This document shows, piece after piece, positions 8,966 through 19,402 of a stretch of 64,000 nucleotides of DNA. A program made the position numbers and the translations under genes. Below the pieces are notes generated by a model. The model did no database searches. It was not told the origin of the DNA and was given only the letters and a program-made list of their open reading frames with translations. Positions within the stretch are counted from its first letter, which is position 1. Every line of letters begins with the position of its first letter. Origin of the DNA: Tropicimonas sp033101155 (lineage in GTDB: Bacteria > Pseudomonadota > Alphaproteobacteria > Rhodobacterales > Rhodobacteraceae); the NCBI RefSeq assembly GCF_033101155.1, contig NZ_JAWMPX010000020.1, positions 1-64,000 of the forward strand, given 5' to 3'.

Positions 8966-8969
<4 letters not shown>
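8553..8969 (-). CDS. cueR: CueR-type copper-responsive MerR regulator
   Basis: A 138-residue MerR-family activator. The N-terminal winged helix is typical (MNIGDVARRTGLPAKTIRYYEEIGLI). A dimerisation coiled coil follows at about residues 80-110. The metal loop near residues 111-122 has two cysteines in the CueR/HmrR arrangement (C-CAGDSRPDC-PIL), which binds Cu(I), Ag(I) or Au(I). It is coupled to copA by an ATGA overlap (8966-8969), so it is co-transcribed with the pump it probably controls. The likely targets are the dyads in the copA-copZ intergenic region. CueR-type is favoured over other MerR members by the Cys pair and the neighbours. Confidence 0.92.
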
Positions 8970-11425
<2,456 letters not shown>

Positions 11426-11454
11426 GGGGACTCACCTTGTAGGCTATGGCGTCG

Positions 11455-11485
11455 ACATAAGGCTTCCATCTACTGGAAGGTCAAG
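11455..11485 (-). promoter_or_regulatory. CueR-type promoter/operator of copA
   Basis: The plus strand has CTTCC-ATCTACT-GGAAG (11463-11479), a perfect 5-base inverted repeat with a 7-base spacer. Read toward copA, a TTGACC -35 (11479-11484) overlaps one arm, and a TATGTC -10-like hexamer follows after 19 bases. Overlong 19-base spacers with the dyad between the two hexamers are the hallmark of MerR/CueR-activated promoters. Confidence 0.7.
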
Positions 11486-11503
11486 AGGCCGCGGGCATTG
11501 CAC

Positions 11504-11528
11504 TTGACCTTACCGCAGGGGAACGGTC
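11504..11528 (+). promoter_or_regulatory. Possible second CueR site for copZ
   Basis: A TTGACC hexamer (11504-11509) opens an imperfect dyad, GACCTTACC ... GGGGAACGGTC, reading toward copZ. The arms match at GACC/GGTC and CC/GG, with mismatches between. No good -10 follows before the copZ ribosome site AAGGAG (11542-11547), so this is weaker than the copA-side operator. Confidence 0.4.
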
Positions 11529-11554
11529 AAACCGGGGTAAGAAGGAGAAGCCCG

Positions 11555-11752
11555 ATGAAATTCAACGTCCCCGACATGAGCTGCGGTCACTGCACGGCGG
11601 CCATCGAGAAGGCGATTCTGGAAGCGGAATCCGGCGCGAAGGTCGCCTGCGATATCGACTCCCGCACCGTCACCGTCGAATGCTCCCTCTCGCCCGAGTC
11701 GATCACGACCATCCTGCTCGAGGCCGGTTACAAAGCCAAAACCATCGAATAA
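11555..11752 (+). CDS. copZ: Copper chaperone CopZ-like HMA-domain protein
   Basis: A 65-residue single heavy-metal-associated domain, MKFNVPDMSCGHCTAAIEKA..., with the copper-binding MxCxxC motif MSCGHC at about residues 8-13. It should carry Cu(I) in the cytoplasm to CopA. A GAAGGAG ribosome site lies 8-13 bases upstream. The longer open frame running into it from upstream is antisense to copA and not coding. It is divergent from copA and shares the intergenic region with CueR-type sites. In some species such single-HMA proteins are annotated as heavy-metal transport/detoxification proteins. Confidence 0.92.
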   Translation: MKFNVPDMSCGHCTAAIEKAILEAESGAKVACDIDSRTVTVECSLSPESITTILLEAGYKAKTIE

Positions 11753-11796
11753 TCCGCCCGATCCGGCCCGACCCCGGGGGAGCGCTAGAAGAGCGC

Positions 11797-11813
11797 CGGG
11801 GGCGGAGCCCCCG
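11797..11813. terminator. GC hairpin between convergent copZ and kduI
   Basis: CGGGGGC-GGA-GCCCCCG, a perfect 7-base stem with a 3-base loop, lies between the 3' ends of copZ and kduI. There is no T run on either side, so it may act as a bidirectional barrier rather than a classical intrinsic terminator. Confidence 0.45.
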
Positions 11814-11853
11814 CCACCGAAGGACCGCGCGCCGCGCAATGCGGCGAGCGCGA

Positions 11854-12678
11854 CTATTTCATGTCGCCGATCGCGATCATGTCCATATCGGTGAAATCGA
11901 CATTGTCGCCCGCCATCACCCAGCAGAAGCTGTAATTCGACGTTCCAGCCCCGGAATGGATCGACCAGGGCGGCGAAATCACGGCTTCTTCCGCTGCCAT
12001 TACCAGGTGCCGCGTCTCCTGGCCTTCCCCCATCATGTGGAAGACCCGATGCTCGGAATCCATGTCGAAATAGAGATACGCCTCCATCCGGCGATCATGT
12101 GTGTGGGCCGGCATCGTGTTCCATGCCGAGCCTTCATGAACAATCGTGTAGCCCATGACGAGTTGGTTGAGATCGACGATATCCGGGTGGATGAACTGCA
12201 ACAGCGACCGGCGGTTGATCCCGGCCTGCGAGCCAAGCTCCAACCGGTTTGCCATCTCGGGCGTAACCAGAACCGGTTTGGTCGCGCGATGCGCGGGCGC
12301 CGAGGTAACGTAGAAACGTCCCGGGCCTGAGAAGCTCACCGGGCCGGAGCCCATCGGCAGATAGAGGATCTCCCCCTTCTGCACGTCCCAACTCTCGCCG
12401 CCAGCGGAGACCTTACCCGTCTCACCGATATTCAGGATGCCCATTTCGCGGCGGTCCAGGAAGGAGGCTGTTCCCGTGGCCTCGACGCTGTCGAGCACCA
12501 ATTCGCCCCCCGATGGCACGACGCCCCCGAGGATCAAGCGGTCATAATGGGTGTAGATGAGTCGGATTTCGCCTTCGGCAAAAAGCGCGCCGGCGTGGAA
12601 GTTCTTGCGCAACGCCGCGGTATCCATCCCCTTCGCAGTTTCAGGATCGATGGCATAGCGGGTCTCGACGGTTAACAT
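11854..12678 (-). CDS. kduI: 5-dehydro-4-deoxy-D-glucuronate isomerase (KduI)
   Basis: A 274-residue cupin-fold isomerase converting 5-dehydro-4-deoxy-D-glucuronate (from unsaturated uronates of pectin or alginate-like polymers) to 2,5-diketo-3-deoxygluconate in the cytoplasm. The zinc ligands H192, H194, E199 and H241 (AHTHDRRMEAYLYFD and WSIHSG) are spaced exactly like H196, H198, E203 and H245 of E. coli KduI. I start at MLTVETRYAIDPE (12678), as the open frame upstream is Arg/Ser-rich and unlike the family. It lies 159 bases downstream of uxaC on the same strand. No kduD is in the window. Confidence 0.95.
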   Translation of the reverse strand: MLTVETRYAIDPETAKGMDTAALRKNFHAGALFAEGEIRLIYTHYDRLILGGVVPSGGELVLDSVEATGTASFLDRREMGILNIGETGKVSAGGESWDVQKGEILYLPMGSGPVSFSGPGRFYVTSAPAHRATKPVLVTPEMANRLELGSQAGINRRSLLQFIHPDIVDLNQLVMGYTIVHEGSAWNTMPAHTHDRRMEAYLYFDMDSEHRVFHMMGEGQETRHLVMAAEEAVISPPWSIHSGAGTSNYSFCWVMAGDNVDFTDMDMIAIGDMK

Positions 12679-12837
12679 TTCAAGTCCTTTCGGTGAATTA
12701 CGGCGCGAACGGCGTGAGGCTTTCGGGAAACCACCCGACATCACGGGGGACGCAGCCACGTCCGGACCCGACCGGCGCCGCGCCCGGGCTTGGGACGGCT
12801 CGGGCATGGAACTCGGCCGCGATCCGATTGCCCCGCG

Positions 12838-14244
12838 TCAGAGACGGTAGGCTTTCTTCACGAGACGGTAGCTGAGATCCTGCGCGACCTCGTATGCCTC
12901 GTCCTCTGCCAGCCTGCCGGTGGCACAGAGCGTTGCGAGATACGCGCAATCGACCCGACGGGCGACATCGTGACGTGCCGGGATCGAGCAGAAGGCCCGT
13001 GTGTCATCGTTGAACCCGACCGTGTTATAGAACCCGGCGGTCTCGGTGGTCATCTCCCGGTAACGGCGCATGCCTTCGGCACTGTCAAAGAACCACCAGG
13101 CCGGGCCAAGCTTGAGCGAGGGATAGGCCCCGGCCAACGGTGCCAGTTCGCGCCCATGAGCGGTCTCGTCCAGCGTGAAAAGGATGATCGACAGGCCCGG
13201 CTCCAGCCCGACCGCGTCCAGCAGCGGCTTGAGCGCGCGGACATAATCGGTGCGCGACGGGATATCGAACCCCTTATCGCGACCGAAGCGGCCCATGACC
13301 GACCCCGAATGGTTGCGGAAGGATCCGGGATGGATCTGCATGACCAGCCCGTCCTCCAGGCTCATCCGTGCCATCTCGGTCAACATATGGCCGCGGAACG
13401 CATCGGCCTCTTCGGCCGTACAAGCGCCCTTCAACGCCTTCTGGAACAACGCCTCCGCCTCGGCGCGGGGCAGGTTCTCGGTCCGCGCGGTGGGGTGGCC
13501 ATGATCGGAGGACGTGGCACCGAAATCCTTGAAATAGGCGCGGCGGTTGCGATGCGCATCCAGGTAGCCGTCCCAATTTGTGGCATCTGTACCGGCCATC
13601 TCGCCGAATTTCTCGATATTCGCTGCGAAGCCCTCAAACTCCGGATCGATGACCGGATCGGGACGATAGGCAGTCACGACCCGGCCCGACCAACCGCTCT
13701 CACGGATCATCCGGTGCCAGCGCAGATCGTCCAGCGGGCTCTCGGTCGTGGCAATCGCCTCGATGCCGAACCGCTCGAACAGAGCGCGCGGCCGGAACTC
13801 CGGACGTTTCAGGCAATCATCGATGTGATCGTAGAACTCGTCCGCCGTCTCAGGCGACAGCCGCTTCTCCAGCCCGAACACATCGTGGAAGGACTGGTCC
13901 AGCCAGAGTCGCGACGGGGTGCCCCGGAACAGGTGGTAATGCGCGGCAAATAGACGCCAGATCTTGCGTCCATCCGTCTCGACGCGCGTACCGTCGGCGA
14001 GGGGAACACCGAGATCTTCCAGATTCACGCCTTGCGAAAACAGCATCCGAAACACGTAGTGATCTGGCGTCACGAAGAGCTGCGCAGGGTCCGGAAAGGC
14101 TTCATTTTCGGCATACCAGCGCGGATCCGTGTGCCCGTGCGGGCTTACGATCGGCAGCTCGGCAACGGTCTGATAAAGCGCGCGCGCCAGTCCCCGAGCC
14201 TGCGGTTCCATCGGGAAAAGTCGATCAGGGTCAAGAAGAGCCAT
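12838..14244 (-). CDS. uxaC: Uronate isomerase UxaC
   Basis: A 468-residue amidohydrolase-fold enzyme that isomerises D-glucuronate to D-fructuronate and D-galacturonate to D-tagaturonate. The metal-binding HxH is in SPHGHTDP (H36, H38). Conserved UxaC blocks follow: FRMLFSQGV, SRLWLDQSF, MQIHPGSFRNH, FTLDETAHG and GFNDDTRAFCSIPARHD. I start at MALLDPDRLFP (14244), since the 16 upstream codons overlap the operator region. It is divergent from a GntR regulator across a 97-base region holding a large palindrome. The next uronate enzymes (UxaB/UxuB, UxuA) are not in the window. Confidence 0.96.
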   Translation of the reverse strand: MALLDPDRLFPMEPQARGLARALYQTVAELPIVSPHGHTDPRWYAENEAFPDPAQLFVTPDHYVFRMLFSQGVNLEDLGVPLADGTRVETDGRKIWRLFAAHYHLFRGTPSRLWLDQSFHDVFGLEKRLSPETADEFYDHIDDCLKRPEFRPRALFERFGIEAIATTESPLDDLRWHRMIRESGWSGRVVTAYRPDPVIDPEFEGFAANIEKFGEMAGTDATNWDGYLDAHRNRRAYFKDFGATSSDHGHPTARTENLPRAEAEALFQKALKGACTAEEADAFRGHMLTEMARMSLEDGLVMQIHPGSFRNHSGSVMGRFGRDKGFDIPSRTDYVRALKPLLDAVGLEPGLSIILFTLDETAHGRELAPLAGAYPSLKLGPAWWFFDSAEGMRRYREMTTETAGFYNTVGFNDDTRAFCSIPARHDVARRVDCAYLATLCATGRLAEDEAYEVAQDLSYRLVKKAYRL

Positions 14245-14274
14245 GCAACACCCGCCTCCTCGCGGACCTGTCGG

Positions 14275-14304
14275 CCAGTCGGCCATTGGCAACTGGCCGA
14301 CTGG
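14275..14304. promoter_or_regulatory. Large palindromic operator between uxaC and the GntR gene
   Basis: CCAGTCGGCCA (14275-14285), an 8-base spacer, then TGGCCGACTGG (14294-14304): a perfect 11-base inverted repeat. A further half-palindromic CTGGTATGCTAG runs out of its right arm (14301-14312). The position between the divergent uxaC and gntR genes suggests the operator of the GntR regulator, controlling both directions. Confidence 0.65.
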
Positions 14305-14341
14305 TATGCTAGTAGAAAAATGAAGTCAAGTTGGCGAACCC

Positions 14342-15037
14342 ATGTCAGACCCACCAGCCCTGCGCAGCCTCGATCCGATTGCACGCCCCAGCGTGGCCGA
14401 TCAGGCATTTTCCGAGCTGCACAAACAGATCGTCTGGCTGACGCTTCCACCCGGCGCTCGCCTGTCCGAGGTCGAGGTCGCCAAGGCGCTCGGCGTCTCC
14501 CGCCAACCCGTCCGCGATGCGTTCTTTCGCCTGGCCCAACTCGGTTTCCTGGAGATCCGGCCTCAGAGAGCCACGCGGGTTTGCCTGATCTCGTCGGAAG
14601 CCGTGGCTCAGGCGCGCTTTGTCCGCACGGCGCTGGAAGTGGAAATCGTGCGCGTCGCCTGCGAGAGTCTGACCACGCAATGGAAACGGCAGCTCAAACG
14701 CAACCTCGCGGAACAGGAACTGGCCGTCCAGGCAGATGACCGCAAAGCCTTCCATCATCTCGATGACGCCTTCCACGAGGCGCTCTGCCTGATGTCGAAC
14801 CACCCCTTCGCCTGGCAGATCATCCAACAGAGCAAGGCGCATCTCGATCGGGTACGGCTGTTGTCCCTCTCCTTCAACCAGGAGCAGACACTGGACGAAC
14901 ACAAGGTGCTGTTCGACGCCGTCGTGGCGCGGGACAAGGATCTCGCCGAGTCGGCGATGCGCGCGCATCTCGCTCGACTCGATAGCGAGATTGACCGAAT
15001 CCGGGCCGAGAACCCCGACTATTTCGCCCAGACGTGA
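14342..15037 (+). CDS. GntR-family (FCD-type) transcription regulator, probable uronate-responsive
   Basis: A 231-residue regulator. The N-terminal winged helix (about residues 16-80) has the GntR signature LPPGARLSEVEVAKALGVSRQPVRDAFFRL. The C-terminal all-helical FCD ligand domain contains the metal-binding pattern D-x3-H with H residues in DAFHEAL and DEHKVLFDAV. Its divergence from uxaC and its position beside kduI and the kdgK-like gene suggest it senses a uronate or ketodeoxygluconate intermediate, like UxuR, ExuR or KdgR. The exact ligand cannot be read from sequence. It converges on the kinase gene, with a hairpin between them. Confidence 0.88.
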   Translation: MSDPPALRSLDPIARPSVADQAFSELHKQIVWLTLPPGARLSEVEVAKALGVSRQPVRDAFFRLAQLGFLEIRPQRATRVCLISSEAVAQARFVRTALEVEIVRVACESLTTQWKRQLKRNLAEQELAVQADDRKAFHHLDDAFHEALCLMSNHPFAWQIIQQSKAHLDRVRLLSLSFNQEQTLDEHKVLFDAVVARDKDLAESAMRAHLARLDSEIDRIRAENPDYFAQT

Positions 15038-15059
15038 CCGCCCGACCGAAGTCGGGCGG
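15038..15059. terminator. Bidirectional terminator-like hairpin
   Basis: CCGCCCGAC-CGAA-GTCGGGCGG begins one base after the GntR stop: a perfect 9-base stem closed by a stable CGAA tetraloop. It lies between the convergent gntR and kinase genes and could stop transcription from both sides. Confidence 0.65.
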
Positions 15060-15070
15060 GCGCGGCAGGC

Positions 15071-16012
15071 TCAGCCTTCCGCGTTCCAGATCTCTTTCGG
15101 GACGATGGCGCCCGGGCAGGTGATGACCCGCGCCGCGCAATCATGGCCAGCCATCAGTGCAGCGCCGATATCCGCGCCCTGAGCATATTGCGACAAGAAA
15201 CCACCGACGAAACTGTCCCCGGCCGCCGTCGTGTCGACAACCTTCGCGACCATCCGATAGCTCAGCGCCTCCGGCAGTGTCGCGCCGATCGGCAACGGAC
15301 CTTCACCACCGCGTTTGAGAGCGCCAAATGGAACGCCATAGCCTTCAAGACGGCGCATCACGGCATCCGCGTCCGCGTCGCCGAAAAGCTCCATTTCGTC
15401 ATCGACCGACGGGAAGGCGACATCGCATTTGCGCCAAGCTGTCTCCACATCCCGCCGAGCGGTCGCGACATCTTCCCAGAGCTTGGGGCGGTAGTTGGAG
15501 TCGAAGGCAACCTTTCCGCCTGCGGTCCGATAGCCGTCGATCCAGTCGAACAGGGCTGTCCGCTGGGCCGGGCTCAGGATGGCCAGGGTGATGGCGGAGT
15601 AGTACACGAGATCGAACTCGGACAAGGCGGCGAAAGTCTCTCCGCCATCGTCGGCAAAGAGCGTTCGCGCGGCGGAAGAATCGCGCCAATAGGTAAAGCT
15701 CCGCTCGCCGGCCTCGTCTGTCGTGATAGCGTAGAGGCCGGGAATGCGTTCGGGATGGCGCCGCATATGGGCCACGCCGACTTGTTCATCGCTGATGAAT
15801 TCCAGCATCCGATCCGAAAGAGGATCCACCCCCACGGCCGATACGAACTCAACGTCGAAATCCGTTGGCAGCAGACGTCGCAGATAGATCGCGGTGTTCA
15901 GCGTATCGCCGGCATATCCGACCCGTGCTTCGCCTTCTCCGGCTCCGAGCGAGAGCTCGATCATCGCCTCGCCAAAGCAGGCGATCTTCCTCAATGTCTC
16001 CGGCATGTCCAT
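15071..16012 (-). CDS. kdgK: PfkB-family sugar kinase, probable 2-dehydro-3-deoxygluconokinase
   Basis: A kinase of about 313 residues of the ribokinase/PfkB family. The N-terminal ACFGEAMIELSLG and the AGDTLNTAIYLRRL segment match the sugar-binding site. The C-terminal anion-hole motif DTTAAGDSFVGGF carries the catalytic Asp (GD). Beside kduI, uxaC and a GntR regulator, phosphorylation of 2-keto-3-deoxygluconate to KDPG is the natural role. The start could be 16012 (MDMPETLRK) or 16006. PfkB members vary in substrate, so KdgK is an assignment from context. No KDPG aldolase gene is visible here. Confidence 0.85.
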   Translation of the reverse strand: MDMPETLRKIACFGEAMIELSLGAGEGEARVGYAGDTLNTAIYLRRLLPTDFDVEFVSAVGVDPLSDRMLEFISDEQVGVAHMRRHPERIPGLYAITTDEAGERSFTYWRDSSAARTLFADDGGETFAALSEFDLVYYSAITLAILSPAQRTALFDWIDGYRTAGGKVAFDSNYRPKLWEDVATARRDVETAWRKCDVAFPSVDDEMELFGDADADAVMRRLEGYGVPFGALKRGGEGPLPIGATLPEALSYRMVAKVVDTTAAGDSFVGGFLSQYAQGADIGAALMAGHDCAARVITCPGAIVPKEIWNAEG

Positions 16013-16134
16013 CCGTTCCGTTTTCGATCCCAAGCTTCCGGGTACGGCCGAAGCTGGCCTCCCGGTTGCCTTTTTCTATCGCGAAGCGCGGCGGGATTGA
16101 ATGCCTTCCGACGAAAGGCCGCATCACAGCAGGC

Positions 16135-18276
16135 TCAACAGGCCTCTTCCTGCTGCTTTTCCGCGAGATGCTGCTTAAGCCAGGCACTGAAGTGATCGAT
16201 AGGCATTGGATGTGCCCCAAGATAACCTTGGAAGTATCGGCACTGGTATTTTTCCAGGACCGAAAGCTGCTTTTCCGTCTCGATGCCTTCGGCCACGACA
16301 TCCGCTTTCATAACCTGCGCCATGGCAAGAATCGTTGCCATCAGGCTCTCCGCATCCTCATCTTCGCCCACATCCTGCAACAAGCTGCGGTCGAGCTTCA
16401 AAGTGTCGAAGGCCAACCCCTTGAGACGACCGAGATTTGAGTACCCGACACCAAAGTCGTCGATGGCCAGGCGGGTCCCGGCGAGGCGCAGTCTTTCGAG
16501 ACGATGCGAAATCGCGGAGGCATCCGACATGGCCGTGTTCTCGGTGATCTCGAGTTCGACAGTCCCGGCCGGAAGATTGGCCGCATCAATCCGCCAGAGC
16601 AAATCTTCTACGAACTTCTCATCCGCAAGTTCGTCCACGGAGAGATTCATTGCGAATGTCAGGGGAATATCCACCTCGGGAAGAATGCTCATCGCAGCAG
16701 CCAGCGTCTTGCGCACCACCAGACGTCCGATCTCGGGCAGAAGACCAGCCCCGGCCGCCAGCGGCAGGAATGTGTCCGGGCGCAAGATGCCCCGGACAGG
16801 ATGATTCCAGCGCACCAGCGCTTCCGCCCCCGAGACCCTGCCATTCGCGATGAAGAATTGTGGTTGGAGGAAAATGACAAACTGATCTTTCTCGATTGCG
16901 TCACGGATATCGGCGGCGAGTTCCTGTCTTTCGAGGGCAAGCTTATGCTGATCACCATCGTAGAAAGCGAAAGTGTTCCGTCCAGCGCGCTTCGCCTGGT
17001 ACATCGCGACATCGGCATGTTTGAGCAGCAGTTCGAAGCTGGGCGCATGTTCGGGAAAACTGGCCACGCCGATACTTGTCGTTGTGCGCAATGTAAGGCC
17101 TTCAACCAACAGCGGCGCTTGCATCACCTCGATAATCCGCTCCAGGAGTTCGTGACACAGTGACGTCGGCACCACGATTGTGAACTCATCCCCGCCAAGC
17201 CGCGCCACGACGGCGTCGCTGTCGAAACGATAGCTCGATCCATTGCGCGCCGACCCGACATTGAGCATGACAAGTCCGGTATCGAAGATGCAATTGCGCA
17301 ATCTCTCGGCAAACAAAACGAGAAGAAGGTCGCCAACGTGATGCCCATGATTGTCGTTCACAGACTTGAAGTCGTCGAGGTCGAGGAAGAGCACGGAGAA
17401 CGCCTCCTGGCGCGAGGACGCCTCGATCGCAATCTGCTCAAGTTGGTGACTCAGCCATGCCCGGTTGGGAACGCCAGTGAGCTTGTCCTTGTACGCAACC
17501 TCGTGAATTTCCTGAATTGAACTTCGCAGCGCGATCAACATCGTGTTGAAAGAGGTTGCGAGACTCTCGATCTCGTCGTTCGTCCTGACGGAAATCGTCT
17601 GATCCAGATCGCCGCCGGCGGCGCGCTCCGTGGCGCGGGTCAACCGATTCAATGGCCGGACCAGCCGGGCCGAGACGATGTTCGATGTGAAGAGGCCAAC
17701 CAGGACGAAGAGGATGCCAGCCAGCAAATTCGTCGCCCAGACCTTGACGATCTCCGACTGGAATCCCTCTGGATCGAAATCGAGGCGCAGCGTCCCGTAA
17801 TTCACGGTACCGATCAGCAAGGGCTTGGCGATCTGCTGTTTTCGTTCCAACTCCTGTCTCAGAATTTCGCCAGTCTCCGCAGCCTCGTGGGCAAGCGCGT
17901 CATCGGCGACCTTCAAGAATTCGAGTTCGTCATCCTCTTCGCTTTCGACGACCATGATGCCGTGTTGATCCACGATGAAAATATCCATGACATCGGGCTG
18001 GCCACGCAGTTCCTCGAAGATGATATCCAACTCGGCAGCGCGCCCTTCGATCAGGTAAGGCAGCGAGACTTCGGTCGCTATGTCGATCAGATGGAACAGG
18101 CGCAACTCCTGGCGCTCATGCACCAGTTGCAGTTGCGTCTGGACGTTTATGAGAATGACGGCAACCACGATCGCGGAAATCAATGCGCCAAAGACGAAAG
18201 ACAAACGTCTCCCGAGCCCGGACTTCGCCAGCCGGACACCATCTCCAAGCGCATTGACGACCGCAAGCATGTGCAT
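16135..18276 (-). CDS. Membrane-anchored GGDEF-EAL cyclic-di-GMP protein with HAMP domain
   Basis: A 713-residue protein with a first membrane helix (about 25-45), a periplasmic sensor (about 46-178), a second helix (about 180-200) and a HAMP linker (about 200-253). A GGDEF domain follows with intact GGDEF at 361-365, then an EAL domain with EALVRW at 485-490 and downstream ENTAM and DDFGVGYSNL motifs. Both catalytic signatures look complete, so it could make or break c-di-GMP. About 25 extra residues (GSARNGSSYRFDSD region) sit just before the GGDEF loop. Its ATG overlaps the stop of the PhnD-like gene (TGATG, 18274-18278), so the periplasmic binding protein is probably its sensory partner. 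Confidence 0.92.
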   Translation of the reverse strand: MHMLAVVNALGDGVRLAKSGLGRRLSFVFGALISAIVVAVILINVQTQLQLVHERQELRLFHLIDIATEVSLPYLIEGRAAELDIIFEELRGQPDVMDIFIVDQHGIMVVESEEDDELEFLKVADDALAHEAAETGEILRQELERKQQIAKPLLIGTVNYGTLRLDFDPEGFQSEIVKVWATNLLAGILFVLVGLFTSNIVSARLVRPLNRLTRATERAAGGDLDQTISVRTNDEIESLATSFNTMLIALRSSIQEIHEVAYKDKLTGVPNRAWLSHQLEQIAIEASSRQEAFSVLFLDLDDFKSVNDNHGHHVGDLLLVLFAERLRNCIFDTGLVMLNVGSARNGSSYRFDSDAVVARLGGDEFTIVVPTSLCHELLERIIEVMQAPLLVEGLTLRTTTSIGVASFPEHAPSFELLLKHADVAMYQAKRAGRNTFAFYDGDQHKLALERQELAADIRDAIEKDQFVIFLQPQFFIANGRVSGAEALVRWNHPVRGILRPDTFLPLAAGAGLLPEIGRLVVRKTLAAAMSILPEVDIPLTFAMNLSVDELADEKFVEDLLWRIDAANLPAGTVELEITENTAMSDASAISHRLERLRLAGTRLAIDDFGVGYSNLGRLKGLAFDTLKLDRSLLQDVGEDEDAESLMATILAMAQVMKADVVAEGIETEKQLSVLEKYQCRYFQGYLGAHPMPIDHFSAWLKQHLAEKQQEEAC

Positions 18277-19181
18277 CAGCTTCCCAGCACACCCTCGGCA
18301 GCAAGCTCATCCAGCAATTCGTAGATCGGCGCGAAGGTTGCCTCCACCCCGTCCGGGAACTCGTCGAATTGCGAGGTCTTGTGGAACTTCTTGAGTACTG
18401 CCTTGCCGTCTTCCGTCTTGTCCAGTTCCACGAACAGGTTTCTCAAAGCCACCACGAGCGTCGGATCCATGCTCGCGGTCCGGATAACGGTCTGGCGCGG
18501 AACCTCGATGCTGCGTGCGACGACGCGATATTCCCCAGGGAAGGCCGCATCAAGCTTGCTGAAACCGTTCGGATCCGTCGCCGCGGCATCGATCCAGCCC
18601 CGCGACAACCAAAGAATCGAGTTCTTGTCATCCTTGCTGAAGAGATAGCCGATGGCATCTTCCGGTGCAGGCGCCTGATAGCCCGGGATTTCCTTCGCCG
18701 GGAGTTGCTGTGCCAGGATGAGTCCCATGGGCAACAGGAACCCCGAGGTCGAATCCGGGTCCTGGAAACCGATCTTGCGGCCCACCAGATCCTGCAGGGA
18801 CTGGATCTCGCTGTTCGTCGGGACGACGATAACCGAATGGTAGGTTCCGACCCCGCGTTTCCAGCGCCGCAGGAAGGGAACCGCCCCACTGTTGCGGGCG
18901 ACCTTTGCCGCCACGACCGGGCTGTCGAAATAGAGATCGACCTGCCCTTCCGCCAACGCCGCCTCCATTGCCGCGGAGGAGGGAAGCACGGAGATCAGAA
19001 CCTCGGTGACGCCGACCTCCGCAAGTTCCTGCTGGAGGTATTCCGAAAGCGGTGTGAAGCGCTTCACATGTTTGCGCACATTGTCATTTAGGCTTCCAAG
19101 CACCAGCACCTCTGCCGGCGCGGCCAAGGCGAACACGCTCAACAAGACTGCCAGCGCGGCCCCCGCGATTCTCGTCACCAT
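18276..19181 (-). CDS. PhnD-like periplasmic phosphate/phosphite/phosphonate-type binding protein
   Basis: A 301-residue secreted binding protein. It has an N-terminal signal peptide (MVTRIAGAALAVLLSVFALAAPA), then a LGSLNDNVRKHVKRFTPLSEYL segment and the family signature DPDSTSGFLLP. I start at 19181 because that gives a clean signal peptide; the upstream frame is unconserved. No phn transporter genes are adjacent. Instead it is translationally coupled to the GGDEF-EAL protein. I therefore infer a role as a ligand sensor feeding c-di-GMP signalling, like NspS with MbaA in Vibrio, rather than nutrient import. The ligand is unknown. Confidence 0.85.
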   Translation of the reverse strand: MVTRIAGAALAVLLSVFALAAPAEVLVLGSLNDNVRKHVKRFTPLSEYLQQELAEVGVTEVLISVLPSSAAMEAALAEGQVDLYFDSPVVAAKVARNSGAVPFLRRWKRGVGTYHSVIVVPTNSEIQSLQDLVGRKIGFQDPDSTSGFLLPMGLILAQQLPAKEIPGYQAPAPEDAIGYLFSKDDKNSILWLSRGWIDAAATDPNGFSKLDAAFPGEYRVVARSIEVPRQTVIRTASMDPTLVVALRNLFVELDKTEDGKAVLKKFHKTSQFDEFPDGVEATFAPIYELLDELAAEGVLGS

Positions 19182-19402
19182 AATTCCGCTCCTGAATCGT
19201 CCTGATTGTCCGGCACATCCTGCTGCGAAGGGCGTAAACAAAGGCGAAACCAATGCCGGGCAGACGGGCAAAATCCATTTCAAATTGCGAGCGTTTTCGG
19301 CGAGCCGAACGATTGACGGAGAACCAATCAAGGTGCGCGCAATGGAAATAACTATTAGCCCGGCTGCTTGCGCTTGGCCCAGATGGGACTAAGGTGACGC
19401 GA

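Noticed and set aside
18276..19181. Naming the PhnD-like gene phnD
   Set aside because: No phnC or phnE is adjacent, and it is coupled to a GGDEF-EAL gene, so phosphonate import is not supported.
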